Assembly: GCF_002234595.1 (NCBI RefSeq) | Contig: NZ_NMUL01000057.1 | Span: forward strand, 55,110 to 119,109 | Length of the DNA stretch: 64,000 nucleotides | Direction of reading: 5' to 3' | From: Amycolatopsis vastitatis | GTDB lineage: Bacteria > Actinomycetota > Actinomycetes > Mycobacteriales > Pseudonocardiaceae | Shown here: piece after piece, positions 63,984 through 64,000 of the stretch | Numbering within the stretch: position 1 is the first letter of the stretch | How the letters are laid out: each line of letters opens with the position of its first letter | Made by a program: the position numbers and the translations under genes | The notes under the pieces: model-generated | Told to the model about the DNA's origin: nothing | Seen by the model: only the letters and a program-made list of their open reading frames with translations | The model's database searches: none

Positions 63984-64000
63984 AAAAGAGGGTTAGAACA

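Overview
The window is very GC-rich, densely packed actinobacterial DNA. Protein resemblances, the sterol-degradation regulon and the repeat types suggest a member of the Pseudonocardiaceae close to Amycolatopsis; this is inference from the sequence, since no rRNA or other marker gene is present. Most genes overlap by 1-17 bases or lie a few bases apart, so operons are easy to read. No tRNA, rRNA, insertion sequence or CRISPR array was seen.

The main theme is sterol (cholesterol-type) catabolism under the TetR-family repressor KstR. The kstR gene (3.8-4.4 kb) diverges from fadE34. Around it are the propionyl side-chain operon fadE28-fadE29-chsH2-chsH1-ltp2 (15.1-19.8 kb), the ring-opening operon kstD-kshA-85-aa Cys protein-kshB-chsH3 on the minus strand (20.9-25.8 kb), a divergent KstD-like flavoprotein, and hsaA-hsaD-hsaC-hsaB (27.6-31.1 kb). 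The divergent pair fadA5/cyp125 lies 29 kb further on (59.4-62.0 kb). Eight sites matching the KstR consensus TNNAACNNGTTNNA (four perfect, four at 13/14) lie just before these units. Together the genes cover terminal side-chain oxidation (Cyp125), late beta-oxidation (FadE34, ChsH3, FadA5, FadE28/29, ChsH1/H2), release of the 17-keto steroid (Ltp2/ChsH2), B-ring opening (KstD, KshAB) and A-ring cleavage (HsaA-D).

The rest is more mixed. 0-2.1 kb holds the 3' part of an IcmF-type acyl-CoA mutase. 6.9-10.9 kb has a SNF2 helicase coupled to a SWIM zinc-finger protein. 11-15 kb has a lipase, a WS/DGAT acyltransferase, a deazaflavin-type reductase and an alpha/beta hydrolase. 31.2-42.1 kb has a large membrane KAP-type NTPase, an Smr protein, a metallo-hydrolase, a fatty acid desaturase, a UvrA-like protein, an MFS exporter and two AraC proteins, one of them truncated. 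51.3-56.5 kb has an Lrp-type regulator, two amidohydrolases and a sodium-solute symporter. 56.5-58.0 kb has an AAA-type ATPase of unlike base composition. 62.1-64.0 kb has a transglutaminase-like protein and a YihY family membrane protein.

The least described region is 42.7-50.8 kb. A five-gene minus-strand operon (Yx[FWY]xxD lipoprotein, DUF4142 protein, ferric-reductase-like membrane protein, ferredoxin, FAD reductase) diverges from an ECF sigma factor and its zinc anti-sigma factor. These are followed by a secreted DUF1996 protein with a huge Gln/Asn-rich insert and by a second, four-motif lipoprotein. Identical ECF-type promoters (TGAACC, 16 bases, CGTATC) precede both arms, so the locus looks like one sigma-controlled cell-surface redox system.

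Three families of short non-coding repeats occupy the intergenic gaps: 25-bp-arm palindromes with CCAATGTGGCGTT, roughly 21-bp TCACGCGAG arrays, and a four-copy hairpin whose loop is constant while its stems change in a paired way.
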